Counted from the stretch's first letter, positions 8,714 to 17,189 are shown. The stretch: DNA of 45,915 nucleotides from Chthoniobacterales bacterium (GCA_036569045.1 DATCRI010000089.1:1-45915), one strand, 5' to 3'. Notes: generated from the sequence alone by a model not told the origin. Program-made: numbers and translations.

Positions 8714-9268
8714 CTACTCCGGCGACAACGGATGCGACGCATCGGGCAGGATCGCCCCGGCGGAAATCTCCACCTCGCGCTCCATCCCGAGCACCTCGAG
8801 CAACACCGCGACGCGCTCGCGCGCCGGCAAAAGCCGCGAAACGACCGCCGTCACGCCCGCGTAAGCTCCCTCGACGATGCGCACTTCCGTGCCGGGCTCG
8901 ATCGACTGCTCGATCACGATCGTTTCGTCGCCGGTGACGTGCGCCTTAAGCTCCGCGATGATCTGGTCAGGCACCACCGCCGGCTGCTCGCCGAACCGCA
9001 CGATCGTCGAGACTCCTGAGATGGACACGATGTGGCGGTGATGCTCGGCAAAGGCGAACCGGCCGAAAAGATACCCGGGAAACATACCCTCGGTGACCCA
9101 CATCGTGCCACCGCGACGGGCCCGCTTGAAGCGGATGAACGGGCAAAAGACCTCGATCCCCGCCTCGCTCCGCAGCATCCGTGCGCTCACGGCCTCCTGC
9201 TTCGGCCTCACCCGCACGCAATACCACGCGGGCTCTACCGGAACCAATTTAGGGTCAAAAGTCGCCAT
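8714..9268 (-). CDS. NusG-family transcription factor (RfaH/UpxY-like paralogue)
   Basis: 184-residue NusG-like protein that would bind RNA polymerase and modulate elongation. The N-terminal NGN domain is clear: AWYCVRVRPKQEAVSARML, EVFCPFIRFKR, and GMFPGYLFGRF. The C-terminal KOW domain is VRIVEGAYAGVTAVVSRLLP. The start is the ATG at 9268 (MATFDPKL). Divergence from housekeeping NusG and the absence of ribosomal-protein neighbours (rplK, rplA) point to a specialised paralogue of the RfaH/LoaP/UpxY type, which usually serves long surface or secretion operons. The stop is 108 bp upstream of secA. Targets cannot be identified from the window. Confidence 0.85.
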   Translation of the reverse strand: MATFDPKLVPVEPAWYCVRVRPKQEAVSARMLRSEAGIEVFCPFIRFKRARRGGTMWVTEGMFPGYLFGRFAFAEHHRHIVSISGVSTIVRFGEQPAVVPDQIIAELKAHVTGDETIVIEQSIEPGTEVRIVEGAYAGVTAVVSRLLPARERVAVLLEVLGMEREVEISAGAILPDASHPLSPE

Positions 9269-9435
9269 GAAGAAAATGTCGCAGAACTCTGGAAAGCAGG
9301 AATAACGCAACTTGCCAACGCGCATCTCCGCTTTTTTGAAACGTCGCTTTGTTTCGGAAACGTCACAACCGCGCGGTTCCGATGCGATCCGGATTGTGAA
9401 TAACTTGGGCATAAATCAACGGACAAGCAGCGCTC

Positions 9436-10215
9436 ATGGCACACTATCGAACAGGGTGGATTTCGGACGTGCATCTCGGCACGCGTGGTTGCAAGGCGGA
9501 GGCGTTACTGGAATTTCTCCGCACTCACGAGTTCGACACGCTTTATCTTGTCGGCGACCTCATCGACATCTGGGCGCTCCGACGCGGGATCTACTGGCCG
9601 CAGGAGCACAACGACGTCATCCAGAAGCTCCTTCGCAAGGGCCGCAAGGGCACCGAGATCATCTACATCATTGGAAATCACGATGAGTTCCTCGGCAGCT
9701 TTTACGGGAACTTCGCCAGCGTGACGCTCCAGCAGAACGCGATTCACACCACGGCGGACGGACGACGCCTTCTCATCATTCACGGCCACGAACTCGACAC
9801 CGTGGTGCAGAACCTCGGCTGGCTCGCCCACGTGGGAGACATTGGCTACACGCTCCTCATGCGGTTCAACGGCCTCATCAATTTCTTCCGCCGTCTCCTT
9901 GGCCTCGGTTACTGGTCACTCAGCGCCTACGTGAAGGCCGAGGTGAAGAACGTGGTGAGTTTCATCGGCAAGTTCGAGGAAGCCGTCGTCCGCTACGCCC
10001 GGGAACACAAAGTCGACGCCGTGCTCTGCGGCCACATCCACACCCCGGGGGTGCGCGACATCGACGGCATCACCTATTACAACACGGGCGACTGGGTCGA
10101 GAGCGCGACGGCGATCGTCGAGCACCACGACGGCCGGATCGAGTTGCTGCATTGCCCGCTCGATGTCGAAGGCCCTTTCGAACCGGAACCGGCCCTCGAG
10201 CTGACCGCGGCCTAG
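9436..10215 (+). CDS. LpxH-like UDP-2,3-diacylglucosamine diphosphatase family metallophosphoesterase
   Basis: 259-residue calcineurin-like phosphoesterase of the LpxH/COG2908 group, which cleaves UDP-2,3-diacylglucosamine in lipid A synthesis. Metal-binding blocks are in order: SDVHLG, GDLIDIW, IGNHDE, HGHELD and GHIHTP, followed by YNTGDWVES. The interrupting helical region (about residues 125-180, LLMRFNGLINFFRRLLG) is the membrane/lipid-contact insertion typical of the family. The start ATG at 9436 gives the short leader MAHYRTGWISDVHLG. It is divergent from the NusG paralogue across 167 bp. A lipid A role implies an outer membrane, consistent with the adaptors and lipoproteins elsewhere. 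The phosphatase could also act on a related substrate. Confidence 0.85.
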   Translation: MAHYRTGWISDVHLGTRGCKAEALLEFLRTHEFDTLYLVGDLIDIWALRRGIYWPQEHNDVIQKLLRKGRKGTEIIYIIGNHDEFLGSFYGNFASVTLQQNAIHTTADGRRLLIIHGHELDTVVQNLGWLAHVGDIGYTLLMRFNGLINFFRRLLGLGYWSLSAYVKAEVKNVVSFIGKFEEAVVRYAREHKVDAVLCGHIHTPGVRDIDGITYYNTGDWVESATAIVEHHDGRIELLHCPLDVEGPFEPEPALELTAA

Positions 10216-10241
10216 GATTTGCTCATGCGAATCCCGCGCGG

Positions 10242-10772
10242 CTAGAACATCCGCACGTGGCCGTCGGCGAACACGACGTTGACGCGGCCGCCGTGAACGG
10301 CCGTGAAGTCGCTCGCAAGCGGTGCGCGGCTGGAAGGGACCACCATTTCCCGGCCCCGGCGATAGATCTTCGTCGCGTTGACGAGTTCGGTATCCACCAA
10401 CGGGCGCCACATGTAGCTGGAGCCCTCCTTCTTGAAGTAACTCGTGGTGCGAGCCATGTCGGCCGGGCATTTCAGGGCGGCCTCCTGCAGACCGTAGGGC
10501 CCGAGGACGGCGAGCAGCGCATTGACCTGCCTGCCCTGATAAACCGGGTTCGACGGCATCGCCTCGATCTCGGGGTAATAGTTGTCGTTATCCAGGGCGC
10601 AGGCCTGCACGGCGCCCGCGATCGCGCGGAGATTGCCGGCGCATTTTGCGCTCTGCGCCTTGGTGAGCACGCCCTTCAACGATGGGATGAACAGCGTCGC
10701 AAGCATGCCAATGATGGCGATCGTGACAAGCAACTCAATGAGCGTGAAGCCGGACCGGGACCGAAGTTTCAT
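10242..10772 (-). CDS. Type II secretion/type IV pilin-like pseudopilin
   Basis: 176-residue prepilin. The class III signal is RSRSGFTLIELLVTIAIIG, with cleavage by prepilin peptidase before F and glutamate at mature position 5. The N-terminal helix is followed by a small globular domain. The C-terminus ends with VNVVFADGHVRMF, the H-x-G...DGH tail common in pseudopilins of Verrucomicrobiota, Planctomycetota and Lentisphaerae. The start is the ATG at 10772 (MKLRSRSG). It lies 13 bp after the stop of the STN-like gene and is surely co-transcribed with it. No pilus ATPase or prepilin peptidase is nearby, so it would use machinery encoded elsewhere. Confidence 0.88.
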   Translation of the reverse strand: MKLRSRSGFTLIELLVTIAIIGMLATLFIPSLKGVLTKAQSAKCAGNLRAIAGAVQACALDNDNYYPEIEAMPSNPVYQGRQVNALLAVLGPYGLQEAALKCPADMARTTSYFKKEGSSYMWRPLVDTELVNATKIYRRGREMVVPSSRAPLASDFTAVHGGRVNVVFADGHVRMF

Positions 10773-10785
10773 GAGGGTCTTTGGC

Positions 10786-11859
10786 TCAATTCGAGGATTT
10801 GGCCTGCTTCGCCTGCTGTTTCCGCTCGAGATACTGCCGGAAGCGCTCCGCCCGCTTCTCGGGGCTGCGTTTGGCATCGTTGGTCATCATGCGCTGCAGC
10901 ATCCGCTCCTGCACGGCGGGATCTTCCATGATTTTCTCCACGGCGGCCCGGCGCTCGGCTTCCGGAAGGGCGCGAATCTTCTCGAAGGTCGCCCGCATCT
11001 GGTCGCGATCCCTCTTCACCTGTTCCCGTTCCGCGACGGGCAGCAGGGCGAGACGCGCGTCCTCTCGTTCCTGAGCCCACTCGGGATGGAAATTCCCCCG
11101 ACCGCCGCCACCCGGGCCGCCGCCAAATCCCCCGTCGGTGCGCGGGCCACGATCGCCGCCCCCGACCGGGCCTCCCGGGCCATTGTCCGCCACCTGCTCG
11201 GTCTGAACGCGAAGAACGAAGACCTCCTCGTATTGACCCTTTGCGGATTTCACGAGGCTTCGGATCGCATCCGCAGCCTCGCCCCCTTTCGGAGGTGTCG
11301 CCACCGGGGGATTCCAGGTCTGCGGAACGATGATCGAGAGCCCGGTCTTCTGCGAAAGCTGGTCCAGGTAGGACTGGAGCTCTGGCTTGTCGGAGGGCGA
11401 AACCTTCCACGCCACCTTGCGCACGTCGATGACGGTGTCGCCGCCGCCACCGCCCCAGTCGCCGGGGCCCCCACGGCCGCCGCCGAAGCGGGCAAAATCC
11501 GAATCGCCTCCCCCGCGACGCCCGCCTTCCTGCAGAGCGGACACCGCCGCGATGACGTCCGGTTTGGTCGGGCCCGCCGCGTAGCTCACGCTCCAGTTTC
11601 CGTCGAACCACGAAGCGAGCACATCCACCGCTTCCACCGGCGGCACGCGATCGACATCCATCGACACCGGCGCGGTGAGATCGGCATTCGTGACGATCTT
11701 GATTCCGCCCTGCCGCTCGATGGAGCGGATCACCTTCGAGAGAGGCTGATCGGCGACGTGAACGGTCACGAGTCCCCAACCGGAAATGAAGTGCCAGACG
11801 AGCATGACGAAAAGCACTGCCGCGACCCCGAGGAGGAGTTTGATCCGAATGGGATTCAT
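10786..11859 (-). CDS. Membrane-anchored STN-like protein with Gly-rich linkers and charged helical C-terminus
   Basis: About 357 residues from the ATG at 11859. There is one N-terminal anchor (KLLLGVAAVLFVMLVWHF), then about 60 residues (VTVHVADQPLSKVIRSIERQ, then SMDVDRVPPVEAVDVLASW) resembling the STN/secretin N-domain found at the start of secretins and TonB receptors. Two glycine-rich linkers follow (RRGGGDSDFARFGGGRGG; GGGPGGGGRG) around a second domain with IDVRKVAWKVS. The last 110 residues are charged helix (ERDARLAL... KRAERFRQYLERKQQ) reminiscent of LTXXQ/CpxP-type helical regions. No secretin channel domain is present. Co-transcription with the pseudopilin suggests an accessory role in a type II-like secretion or pilus system. 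Function is otherwise unknown. Confidence 0.7.
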   Translation of the reverse strand: MNPIRIKLLLGVAAVLFVMLVWHFISGWGLVTVHVADQPLSKVIRSIERQGGIKIVTNADLTAPVSMDVDRVPPVEAVDVLASWFDGNWSVSYAAGPTKPDVIAAVSALQEGGRRGGGDSDFARFGGGRGGPGDWGGGGGDTVIDVRKVAWKVSPSDKPELQSYLDQLSQKTGLSIIVPQTWNPPVATPPKGGEAADAIRSLVKSAKGQYEEVFVLRVQTEQVADNGPGGPVGGGDRGPRTDGGFGGGPGGGGRGNFHPEWAQEREDARLALLPVAEREQVKRDRDQMRATFEKIRALPEAERRAAVEKIMEDPAVQERMLQRMMTNDAKRSPEKRAERFRQYLERKQQAKQAKSSN

Positions 11860-12254
11860 GATGGTTGGGTTATAGACGATGAAACGCGGCGCCTGCGAAA
11901 AGGTTGCGATTTTTTCTTCCGCGAGCACTCGTCGACGACCCGGCCGGCAATGGGGCTTGATCTTTTCAGGGCGCATGCGGATAGTGCGGCTCCGTCAGGG
12001 GTTTCCTTTCGTGCAATTCACGGCCTGCTATTTCGCAACTCTCTCACCCGGACCGCAATGGGTCCGGCGTTTCTTGCGTCCGTTGCTCCGTCTGCTTGAA
12101 AGCCTGCTCGCACCTGCGCCGGGAGAAGTCACCCCCGCGCATGCCAGCGAACCCTCGGACACAAAACCATCGCGGTCAGGGGCGGTCGTATCCCGTCACT
12201 CACGCGCCGAAGTCCGGCGCGGCGCCCACACTGCGACACATCGTAAATACACTA
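11860..12254. other. Divergent intergenic region with a stem-loop at 12048-12067
   Basis: A 395-bp region between the divergent STN-like and RRM genes. I see no convincing gene. A perfect 7-bp hairpin, CCGGACC (12048-12054) and GGTCCGG (12061-12067) with a 6-nt loop, is followed by CGTTTCTT. It could be a weak terminator of an unannotated plus-strand transcript or a structure in the RRM mRNA leader. The stretch just before 12255 is A+T-richer (CGTAAATACACTAATG) and may hold the RRM promoter or translation start region. Confidence 0.4.
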
Positions 12255-12914
12255 ATGTCAACCAATTACACTTCAGAAAATCCCCGCCAGTCCTCTTCGC
12301 GCGGGGGCCGTCGTCGTTCCCGTCGTGGGGGCAGCAATCGCTCCGGCGAGGGCAGCCCGCGCCGCTCCCCGGAGGGCGGTAGCCGCACCTCCAGCCGCCG
12401 CGCCGACAGCCCGGCTCGCAAGCCCAGGAAGCTCACGCTCTGGGAAAAGATCGTTGCCTTCTTTACCGGCGACAAGTCCTCGAAAGCCGCCGCGCCGGTC
12501 GCCCGTCGCAGCGAGCGCACCCCGTCCGCCGAGCCCCGCGCGGAACGTGCCGACCGTCCCGAGCGCGCCCCGCGCGCTCCTCGCTCCGGCATGCGCGCCC
12601 CCGAGTCCGTCGAGGTCACGACCCCGCGTCTCTACGTCGGTAACCTCTCCTTCGACGCGTCGGAAAGCGACCTGCACGAGCTCTTCAGCGGCGTCGGCAT
12701 CGTCCAGAACGTCGAAGTCGTGAGCAATCGCCAGACCCAGCGCTCCAAGGGCTTCGGCTTTGTCCAGATGCAGACCATCGACGAGGCCAAGCGCGCCGTC
12801 GCCGAACTGCACGACAAGGAATACATGGGCCGCAAGCTCGTCGTCAGCGGCGCCAAGGCCGCCGACCGCCGCGAGGAACGCCCCTCCGAGCAGTCGCAGC
12901 AGCCCGAGCAGTAA
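12255..12914 (+). CDS. RRM-domain RNA-binding protein with Ser/Arg/Gly-rich N-terminus
   Basis: 219-residue protein. About the first 115 residues are low-complexity, rich in Ser, Arg, Gly and Pro (SSRGGRRRSRRGGSNRSGEG; RSERTPSAEPRAERADRPER), with one short LWEKIVAFFTGDK segment. A single canonical RRM follows, with RNP2 LYVGNLSF and RNP1 KGFGFVQM, both with the RNA-stacking aromatics, spanning roughly residues 118-200. The tail is charged. Such bacterial RRM proteins resemble cyanobacterial Rbp proteins, but the long SR/RG-like N-terminus is unusual. The start is the ATG at 12255 (MSTNYTSEN), because upstream in-frame codons have no family support. A strong intrinsic terminator lies 25 bp after the stop. 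Confidence 0.88.
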   Translation: MSTNYTSENPRQSSSRGGRRRSRRGGSNRSGEGSPRRSPEGGSRTSSRRADSPARKPRKLTLWEKIVAFFTGDKSSKAAAPVARRSERTPSAEPRAERADRPERAPRAPRSGMRAPESVEVTTPRLYVGNLSFDASESDLHELFSGVGIVQNVEVVSNRQTQRSKGFGFVQMQTIDEAKRAVAELHDKEYMGRKLVVSGAKAADRREERPSEQSQQPEQ

Positions 12915-12930
12915 GCTCACCGGACAACTT

Positions 12931-12971
12931 CAAAGAAAAGGGCCCGTCTCCAGGCGGGCCCTTTTTCTTTG
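12931..12971. terminator. Strong, probably bidirectional Rho-independent terminator
   Basis: A GGGCCCG/CGGGCCC stem (12940-12946 and 12955-12961) with an 8-nt loop, preceded by CAAAGAAAA and followed by TTTTTCTTTG. The A-rich and T-rich flanks extend the stem and supply a U-tract in both directions. It ends the RRM gene and lies immediately upstream of miaA. Confidence 0.9.
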
Positions 12972-13002
12972 CCCCGACGCCGAACCCGTCCAAAGATCCG
13001 GC

Positions 13003-13914
13003 ATCAAAAACCCCGAATTCCCAATCCTCTATCTGGCCGGCCCCACCGGCGTCGGCAAAACCGCCCTCGCGCTTGCCCTGGCCGAGCGTCTGGACGCCGA
13101 AATCGTCGGCGCCGACGCCTACCAGATCTACGCGGGGATGCCCGTGCTCACCGCCCAGCCGACCGCGGAGGAACGGCAACGCGAGCCCCATCATCTCGTC
13201 GGTTGCATCCCGCCCGCGGAATCCTTCGACGCCCAGCGCTACGCCGATCTCGCCCGCCCCATCCTCGCCGACATCGTCGCCCGCGGAAAACGCGCCCTCG
13301 TCGTCGGGGGCACCGGTCTCTATTTCCGCGCCCTGATTTCCGGCTTTGCGCCCACGCCCCCTCCGAATCTCACCCGCCGCACGGAACTCGACGCCCTGGA
13401 ATTGCCCGAGCTCGTCGAGATCCTGCGTCGCACCGACCCCGCCGCGCCCGCCCTCGTGGATCTGCAGAACAGGCGACGGGTCGTGCGCGCCATCGAGATC
13501 GTCGAGGGATCCGGCCGACCGCTCGCGGATTTTCGCCAGACGCCTCCCGCCAGCGCACCCGGCTGGCTGCTCGTGCGCGAGCGCGACGAACTGCGCCAGC
13601 GGATCGCCCAGAACGTGCAGGCCATGTTTTCCAACGGCGTCGTGGAGGAGGTCCGCTCCCTCGGCGACACCGTCGGCCCCACCGCATCGCGCGCCATCGG
13701 CTGGCGGGAGATTCAGGCCCTGCTTCGAGGCGAGCTCACGCACCCCGAGGCGGAAGCCGCGATCATCACGGCCACGCAGCAATATGCCAAAAGGCAATTG
13801 ACGTGGTTCCGACATCAAACTACGTTTCGCTCGTTGGATTTGACGGCTAACCGACATCCCTCAGACGCAGTCCCCGGCGCTCTCCGCGCGCTGAACGAAC
13901 CCGACGCCTCATGA
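13003..13914 (+). CDS. miaA: tRNA dimethylallyltransferase MiaA (no canonical start codon)
   Basis: Transfers a dimethylallyl group to N6 of A37 in tRNAs reading UNN codons. About 303 residues. The P-loop is GPTGVGKT, followed by EIVGADAYQIYAGM and LTAQPT (the family DSxQxY and T-A-x-P-T positions), HHLVG, VVGGTGLYFRALISG, ASRAIGWREI and the C-terminal YAKRQLTWFR. Between the RRM stop and the P-loop this frame has no ATG, GTG or TTG. The ATC at 13003 fits best, giving (I)KNPEFPILYLAGPTG, the expected N-terminal length. The only upstream ATG in frame lies inside the RRM gene, before the terminator. The stop overlaps the hflX ATG by 4 bp. The start is therefore uncertain although the function is secure. 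Confidence 0.88.
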   Translation: MKNPEFPILYLAGPTGVGKTALALALAERLDAEIVGADAYQIYAGMPVLTAQPTAEERQREPHHLVGCIPPAESFDAQRYADLARPILADIVARGKRALVVGGTGLYFRALISGFAPTPPPNLTRRTELDALELPELVEILRRTDPAAPALVDLQNRRRVVRAIEIVEGSGRPLADFRQTPPASAPGWLLVRERDELRQRIAQNVQAMFSNGVVEEVRSLGDTVGPTASRAIGWREIQALLRGELTHPEAEAAIITATQQYAKRQLTWFRHQTTFRSLDLTANRHPSDAVPGALRALNEPDAS

Positions 13915-15191
13915 TCGAGGCCCGGCAGCGAAACTCCGAGAGGGCCATCCTCGTTGGCCTCGAACAGCAAGGCGTCAGCCACTGGGATCTCGAAGATTCG
14001 CTGCAGGAACTTGCACAACTCGCCGCCACCGCCGGCGCCGAAGTCGCCGAGGTCGTCGTCCAGAAACTCGAGAAACCCACCGCTGCCACCTACATCGGCA
14101 AGGGCAAGGCCGAGGAAATCGCTCGCCTCTGCCGCGAGAAGCAGGCCACGTCCATCATCTTCGACGACGAGCTTTCGCCCGCTCAGGGCCGCAATCTGGA
14201 GGAAGCCACGTCCCGCAAGGTCATCGATCGCACCCAGCTCATCCTCGATATTTTCGCGCAGCGCGCCCGCACGAAGGAAGGCCGCCTGCAGATCGAACTC
14301 GCCCAGCTTCAGTATCTGCTCCCGCGACTCACCGGCATGTGGACCCATCTGTCCCGGCAGAGCGGCGGCATTGGCACCCGCGGCCCCGGTGAAACCCAGC
14401 TCGAAGTCGACCGCCGGCGCGTGCAGGAACGCATTTCCCGACTGGAACGCGACCTGAAGGACGTCCGGCGCAACCGCACCGTGCAGCGTGAGGGCCGCCT
14501 GCGCCACAACTGGCCGCTCGCGTCGCTGGTCGGCTACACGAATGCCGGCAAATCCTCTCTCTTGAATCGCCTCACCGGCGCCGGCGTGCTGGCCGAGGAC
14601 AAGCTCTTCGCCACGCTCGATCCCACGACACGCCAGCTCGTGCTGCCGAATCGCCAGAAGATGCTGCTCACCGACACGGTGGGCTTCATTCGCAAGCTTC
14701 CGCACACCGTCATCGAGGCCTTCAAGGCCACGCTCGAGGAGGTTTCCCTCGCGGATCTGCTCATCCACGTCGTCGATCTCAGCCACCCGCATTTCCACGA
14801 GCAGATGGCGGCCGTGAACGCAACGATTCGCGAGCTGAACGCCGAGGGCAAACAGACACTGCTCGTCTTCAACAAGATCGACGCCGTCGCGGACCCCGCC
14901 ATCGTCTGGCAAACGCTCAGCCACCATCCCGGCAGCGTCGGCATCTCGGCCCGCACCGGGGAGGGCATGGATACGCTTATCGAGGAACTCACCCTTCGTC
15001 TCAGCGCCTGGCGGATGCGCGTGGAATTCCACGTGCCGAATTCCGAATCCGCCGCGCTTGCCGAGCTCCACCGCATCGGCCATGTGCTTTCCGTGCGCTA
15101 CGAGGACGACCTCGCGATCGTCACGGCCCACGTTCCGCCCGAGGCGAAGAGTCGCTTCGCCGCCTTCGAGCTGACCCCGGCCGCGGTCTAG
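13911..15191 (+). CDS. hflX: GTPase HflX
   Basis: Ribosome-associated GTPase that splits stalled 70S ribosomes. 426 residues, normal length. The N-terminal HflX domain contains TYIGKGKAEEIARLC and FDDELSPAQGRNLEE, followed by the hallmark GPGETQLEVDRRRV and a coiled-coil linker. The G domain has G1 GYTNAGKSSLLN, switch region LFATLDPTTR, G3 DTVGFIRKLP, G4 NKID and G5 SARTGEG. The ATG overlaps the miaA stop (ATGA), so the two are translationally coupled, as in the proteobacterial miaA-hfq-hflX order but without hfq. The stop shares its last bases with the stop of the convergent cupin gene. Confidence 0.97.
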   Translation: MIEARQRNSERAILVGLEQQGVSHWDLEDSLQELAQLAATAGAEVAEVVVQKLEKPTAATYIGKGKAEEIARLCREKQATSIIFDDELSPAQGRNLEEATSRKVIDRTQLILDIFAQRARTKEGRLQIELAQLQYLLPRLTGMWTHLSRQSGGIGTRGPGETQLEVDRRRVQERISRLERDLKDVRRNRTVQREGRLRHNWPLASLVGYTNAGKSSLLNRLTGAGVLAEDKLFATLDPTTRQLVLPNRQKMLLTDTVGFIRKLPHTVIEAFKATLEEVSLADLLIHVVDLSHPHFHEQMAAVNATIRELNAEGKQTLLVFNKIDAVADPAIVWQTLSHHPGSVGISARTGEGMDTLIEELTLRLSAWRMRVEFHVPNSESAALAELHRIGHVLSVRYEDDLAIVTAHVPPEAKSRFAAFELTPAAV

Positions 15192-15517
15192 CGACCTTCC
15201 GGCGGCCAGTGCACAGCCAGCCACACCGTCGGCTGTTCCGGGTCGGTCCACGTCACCCGATGCCGCCGCCGGGCGGGGATGAAGAACGAATCGCCGCGCT
15301 CCAGCCGCACGATTTCCGGCGGATCGGCCAGGGTCAGTTCCGCCGCACCCTCGACGACGAGCACCCATTCGGCCCACGTCTGGTCATACCATTCGCCAGC
15401 GGGAGTCACGTGGCCCTGCGAAACGATGCGCTCGATCCGCAGCCCGGCATAGGCGGCGAGTTCGAGAAAATGCTCGCCGGCGCCCGACGGCGGAAACGAG
15501 GCAAAGAGGTTCGTCAT
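15188..15517 (-). CDS. Small single-domain cupin protein
   Basis: 109-residue cupin. The first cupin motif region is EWYDQTWAEWVLVVEGAAEL and the second is LERGDSFFIPARRRHRVTWT, with the histidine of PARRRHRV at a metal-ligand position. The first-motif histidine pair is replaced around WYDQ, so metal binding may be altered. The protein probably binds or converts a small molecule, but the substrate is unknown. The start is the ATG at 15517, 30 bp from the divergent rsmE start. The stop overlaps the convergent hflX stop within the tetranucleotide CTAG. Confidence 0.8.
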   Translation of the reverse strand: MTNLFASFPPSGAGEHFLELAAYAGLRIERIVSQGHVTPAGEWYDQTWAEWVLVVEGAAELTLADPPEIVRLERGDSFFIPARRRHRVTWTDPEQPTVWLAVHWPPEGR

Positions 15518-15547
15518 TTGCCGGAATTGTCCGCTAAAGTCTCGTCC

Positions 15548-16297
15548 ATGCACCGGTTTTTTCTGCCTCCCGCTGATCTGCTTTCCGATTCTCCCACGCT
15601 GAAGGGCGACGAGGCGCACCATTGTTTGAATGTCGTCCGCCACGAGGTGGGCGACAAAATCATCGTCTTCGATGGCCGAGGCAACGAGGCGACCGTCCAG
15701 ATCGTCAGCGCCGACAAGCGCGAGGCGGCGCTGAAGGTGCTGCATCGCGGGAAATCCGCGCCGATCGCCTGCCGCATCACGCTCGCACAGGCCGTGCCGA
15801 AGGGGAAGAACATGGACCTCATCATCGAGAAGGCCGTGGAACTCGGCGCAGCCGAGATTGCCCCGCTGCTGTCGGACCGCACGATCGTCCAGCTCGATGC
15901 GAAGGAAGCCGTCGCCAAGCGCGAGAAGTGGCAGACGATCGCGCTCGAGGCCTGCAAACAGTGCGGCCAGAACTGGCTGCCGGAGGTTGGCGCGCCGGTG
16001 AGCCCGAAAACGTTTTTCGAGCAACGCCGCCCGAGCGGTCTGCTCCTCATCGCTTCGCTCCAGGGCGATTCACGCCCGATCAAACCGACCCTCGCTGCCT
16101 ACGCCGCGGCCCACGGCGGGCTGCCGAAAGAAGTCACCGTGCTGGTCGGCCCCGAGGGAGATTTCACGCCGGCGGAGCTCAGTCTTGCGAAGAGCCTCGG
16201 CTGCCAGCCGATCACGCTCGGCCCGATCATCCTGCGCACCGAGACCGCGGCCATCTACTGCCTCAGCGTGCTCGGCCACGAGCTCTTCGCCGGCTAG
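15548..16297 (+). CDS. rsmE: 16S rRNA (uracil-1498-N3)-methyltransferase RsmE
   Basis: Methylates U1498 of 16S rRNA using S-adenosylmethionine. 249 residues, standard for RsmE. The N-terminal PUA-like domain has HRFFLPPADL and DEAHHCLNVVRHEVGDKIIV. The C-terminal SPOUT domain has AVPKGKNMDLIIEKAVELGA, ALEACKQCGQNWLPEV, LVGPEGDFTPAE and the knot-forming LGPIILRTETAAIYCLSVLG. The start is the ATG at 15548 (MHRFFLPP). Its stop overlaps that of the convergent metal-transport permease by 4 bp. Confidence 0.95.
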   Translation: MHRFFLPPADLLSDSPTLKGDEAHHCLNVVRHEVGDKIIVFDGRGNEATVQIVSADKREAALKVLHRGKSAPIACRITLAQAVPKGKNMDLIIEKAVELGAAEIAPLLSDRTIVQLDAKEAVAKREKWQTIALEACKQCGQNWLPEVGAPVSPKTFFEQRRPSGLLLIASLQGDSRPIKPTLAAYAAAHGGLPKEVTVLVGPEGDFTPAELSLAKSLGCQPITLGPIILRTETAAIYCLSVLGHELFAG

Positions 16298-17189
16298 GCC
16301 GCATCGTTCTCCGACCACCGCGCGAGCGATTGCTCGTGCAGGTGGCGGCGGCGGAAAAAACGCGAGAGCACGCCGTATTTCGGGCTGAAAAGCAGTGCGG
16401 CGAGAAAGATCGCCCCGAGCACGAGCACGATGCACGCGCCGGACGGCAAATTGAGCCAGTAGGAGACAGCCAGCCCGAGGCACGAGCCGAACATGCCGAG
16501 CAGCCCGCCACCCCAGAACAGCGCGCTGAACGAGTCCGAAAACAGGTAGATCGTCGCCGCCGGCGCGACAAGCATCCCAAGCGCAAGCACGACGCCGACA
16601 GCCTGCAGCGACGCGATCATCGACAGCACCAGCGCGCCCATCAGCAGGTAGTTCAGCGCCGTCACGGGAATGCCCTGGCTCGCGGCGATCGAAGGCTCGA
16701 AGATCGTGAGAAACAGCGGCCGCTCCAGCGCAACGAGCACCGGCAGCACCACGAAACCGATTGCGTAAATCACCCACAGGTCGGAATCCGCAAGGCCGAG
16801 AATGTTGCCGAACAGGTAGTGATGCAGCTCGACCCGCACCGGCGAGAGGCTCAGCAACACGAGCCCAAGCGAGAAGGCGCAGGCGAAAAGCAGGCCGAGT
16901 GAGGTGTCTTCCTTGATCCGCGAACTCCGCGAAATGAGCTGCGTGCCGATCGCCACGAACAACGCCGCGATCATCGCACCGAAGAACAATCCGACGGGCG
17001 CGAGGCCGAAGATCAGAATCGCGACGGCGAGGCCTGGAAGCAGCGAATGCGCCATCGCATCGGCCATCAGCGCGAGCCGGCGCAGCACGATGAACGTGCT
17101 CAGGCATCCGTTGGTGAAGCCGATGAGGGCGCAGCCGAAGAACGCCCGCTGCATGAACTCGTGACGAAAGGGGTCGAGGAGCCAGTCGA

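Noticed and set aside
9394-9406. TTGTGAATAACTT resembling a DnaA box or replication-origin sequence
   Set aside because: Single copy, no cluster of boxes and no dnaA, dnaN or rpmH neighbour. As a promoter its spacing to the ATAAAT that follows is too short.
12969-13850. Long open frame starting with TTG overlapping miaA in another frame
   Set aside because: It is an Arg/Pro-rich shadow typical of GC-rich DNA; the real frame shows the MiaA motifs.
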